Shown here piece after piece: positions 4,261-5,726 of a stretch of 5,726 bases of DNA. The stretch's first letter is position 1, and each line of letters starts with the position of its first letter. The DNA is taken from positions 1 to 5,726 of the forward strand of contig JAOZRI010000163.1 in NCBI GenBank assembly GCA_029940235.1, written 5' to 3'. A model generated the notes under the pieces. It had not been told where the DNA came from. It saw only the letters and a program-made list of their open reading frames with translations, and did not search any database. The position numbers and the translations under genes are program-made. Source of the stretch: Desulfobacula sp. (GTDB lineage Bacteria > Desulfobacterota > Desulfobacteria > Desulfobacterales > Desulfobacteraceae).

Positions 4261-5724
4261 TTAACGTCTTTTTTTTCTTCTGACCACTCTTTTCTTCTTT
4301 CTCTTTGGTTTTGCTGCCTGTGCCATATTCTGTTTTGGATCCAACAGATTATTCTGGGTATATGAGCAGGATGCTCTGGGGCATTTAAGCCCTTTTCCAC
4401 CATTGGATACTTCAATTTCTATTAAAAATGAATTTTTACATAAAGGACACTCAAAATGATAGGGTTTATCCCAGGAGACAAACCTGCAGTCAGGCTTTGT
4501 ACATGAAAAAAACTCTTTGCCCTTTTCTGTTGTCTTGGAAACAATTTCCCCCTCTTTGCACATTGGGCAAGGCATGGTAAGATCTTTTTCAAGTGCAGCA
4601 ATCTGAGCTTCTATGTCATCGTCTCCCCTGGATGCCTGCTCTTGTTTTTCATTCTCTATCTGTTTGAGTCTTGCCTCTTCTTCTTTTTTTGCTTTCTCTT
4701 CCTCTTCAAGTTTTAATTTCTCTTCCAAAGCCTTTAAGCGTGCTTCTTTTTCTGCCATTTCTGCTTCTCTTTTTTCCAACTCAGAAGCTTTTTGAGCCAC
4801 ATTTTGTGCTTCTTCCTGGGCTATTTGAAGCTGTTTTTCTCTTAGCTGAAGTTCCTCAAGCTTTTTTGCTGCCTCTTTGGCTGCTGCTTGAGCCTCTTGA
4901 ATTTTTTCATCTTTTTTGGCAAGCTCTTGTGCAAGTTCAGCAGCTTTTCTGGTCTCCTCTTCAGTCTTTTTTATTTCTGCTTTTTTTGCTTCAATCTCCT
5001 CTTTTGTCGGGCCCTTATCAAAAACATCCTTAATTTTAAACTGTCCGGAAACCTCTGAACCAGTTTTTTTTCTTTTGCTGACAAGTTTTGACAAACGGTT
5101 CAAATTAGCTTTTTTAAGCTTTTGGGAAACTTCTCTGGATTGAGCTGGTGGAGCTGAAACCTTTCCTGAAACAATCTCTTTTGCCTTTTCCTGTGCTGCA
5201 TCTTTAGTGACTGAAACGCCACGGCTTTTAAGGGTGGATTTAAAACTCTCCTTGGCAAAATCAAGACTTTTTCTTCCCTGATTAACCTCGTCATTCATCT
5301 GAAGTATAAAGGCAACTAGATTCATACCAGGCATACCAGGAAACATATTATCTAAAAAACCAACCATCATAAACGAGGGCATTTGTGCTTTTAACTCACC
5401 ATTTGAGTCTGCGGAGATATATCCAGTACTAAGGACAGAGTCCACAGCCTTTTCCAGCATGGCATCTTTTTCAAGACCAATATCCACTAATTCATCAAGA
5501 AAAGAGTCTCTTGTATATCTTTCCGGCGGCGAATCTGCAAACTGTTTGATCTCATGCTCTCTCTCAATAATAAGAGTAATACATGATATATTTGATAGAT
5601 TAAAAGACATCATTGCAGCGTTTGAGCCCACATCTAATAAAGCTGTGATTTCCTGTGCTAGAATCGCATCTAATTGATCTCTTACAAATGCTGGATCAAG
5701 TGTCTTGTTTTGTTCTTCATCCAT
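4261..5724 (-). CDS. Coiled-coil protein with two topoisomerase-type C4 zinc fingers and a basic tail
   Basis: At least 487 residues; the ATG at 5722-5724 is two bases from the window edge, so a longer start cannot be excluded. Residues 1-185 form a soluble, mostly helical domain that I do not recognise, with a hydrophobic M-P-G-M-P-G-M-N section near 128-135. Residues 200-235 are basic. Residues about 241-383 form a long coiled coil rich in K, E, A and Q. Two zf-C4_Topoisom-like fingers follow: C386, C389, C408, C413 (ending F-V-S-W-D-K-P as in topoisomerase I) and C426, C429, C448, C453. The last 16 residues are almost all K and R. No topoisomerase catalytic domain is present. The tail and fingers suggest nucleic-acid binding; the coiled coil suggests a dimer or scaffold. 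It may be annotated as topoisomerase because of the fingers, which would be misleading. Confidence 0.85.
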   Translation of the reverse strand: MDEEQNKTLDPAFVRDQLDAILAQEITALLDVGSNAAMMSFNLSNISCITLIIEREHEIKQFADSPPERYTRDSFLDELVDIGLEKDAMLEKAVDSVLSTGYISADSNGELKAQMPSFMMVGFLDNMFPGMPGMNLVAFILQMNDEVNQGRKSLDFAKESFKSTLKSRGVSVTKDAAQEKAKEIVSGKVSAPPAQSREVSQKLKKANLNRLSKLVSKRKKTGSEVSGQFKIKDVFDKGPTKEEIEAKKAEIKKTEEETRKAAELAQELAKKDEKIQEAQAAAKEAAKKLEELQLREKQLQIAQEEAQNVAQKASELEKREAEMAEKEARLKALEEKLKLEEEEKAKKEEEARLKQIENEKQEQASRGDDDIEAQIAALEKDLTMPCPMCKEGEIVSKTTEKGKEFFSCTKPDCRFVSWDKPYHFECPLCKNSFLIEIEVSNGGKGLKCPRASCSYTQNNLLDPKQNMAQAAKPKRKKKRVVRRKKRR

Positions 5725-5726
5725 CT

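Noticed and set aside
3997..4365. 122-codon plus-strand ORF across the transporter start
   Set aside because: It is antisense to both the transporter and the zinc-finger tail, its composition is low-complexity, and it has no plausible ribosome site. The transporter frame has clear family signature motifs.
4182..4415. 77-codon minus-strand ORF covering the end of the zinc-finger gene and the following gap
   Set aside because: It is out of frame with the zinc-finger gene, overlaps its well-supported finger and tail region, has no ribosome site and reads as unstructured charged sequence. It is a shadow of the basic tail codons.
4671..5033. 120-codon plus-strand ORF rich in leucine and phenylalanine that looks like a membrane protein
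   Set aside because: It is the antisense of the lysine/glutamate-rich coiled coil. AAA, GAA and GAG codons read backwards give F, L and S runs, a standard artefact. The other plus-strand frames at 4613-4795, 4916-5143 and 5459-5677 are likewise antisense shadows of this gene.
5100..5294. 64-codon minus-strand ORF inside the zinc-finger gene
   Set aside because: Out-of-frame shadow of the linker region of the 487-residue protein, with no separate initiation signal.
1..5726. CRISPR array, tRNA, rRNA or insertion-sequence ends
   Set aside because: No regularly spaced repeats, no cloverleaf with a T-loop motif, no rRNA-like conserved stretch, and no transposase frame with matching terminal repeats were seen on either strand.

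Overview
The window is AT-rich bacterial DNA. Every convincing gene lies on the minus strand, so transcription runs from high to low coordinates. The gene content (PATAN/DUF4388 signalling protein, MJ0042-type zinc ribbon fused to a sensor, a topoisomerase-type zinc-finger protein without a topoisomerase, a possible sigma-54 promoter) suggests an AT-rich member of the Desulfobacterota, perhaps a Desulfobacter/Desulfobacula-like sulfate reducer. That placement is inference from memory of similar proteins; no search was run.

Right part (4261-5724): a 487-residue protein with an unrecognised N-terminal domain, a long charged coiled coil, two topoisomerase-I-type C4 zinc fingers and a very basic tail. 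Its start sits two bases from the window edge. Downstream, 3259-4185 encodes a ten-helix EamA/DMT-type transporter, with a TTG start or a later ATG. No terminator is visible between these two genes.

Middle (2858-3258): a 401-base gap. On the minus strand it holds a near-perfect 15-bp inverted repeat that could terminate the transporter transcript, overlapped by a good match to a sigma-54 -24/-12 promoter (3020-3035). The start predicted from this promoter, near 3009, would give a leader of about 150 bases with several stems. The last stem sits between a strong Shine-Dalgarno sequence and the start codon. A 40-codon plus-strand ORF (3061-3183) is possible but doubtful.

Left part (336-2857): a compact four-gene minus-strand operon and the most interesting part of the window. 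In transcription order: a PATAN/DUF4388 protein, a small protein with a possible Roadblock-like fold (ATGA overlap), a winged-helix-like protein with an IGPIA-motif helical tail (12-base gap), and a membrane protein made of zinc ribbon, helix, single-Cache-like sensor domain, helix and HAMP with no output domain (42-base gap). The set looks like a sensory complex: a receptor without its own kinase or methyl-accepting domain, plus small cytoplasmic proteins of types that elsewhere act as protein-protein adaptors. What it controls is unknown. Positions 1-335 hold no convincing complete gene, only a hairpin after the operon and a weak promoter pointing out of the left edge.
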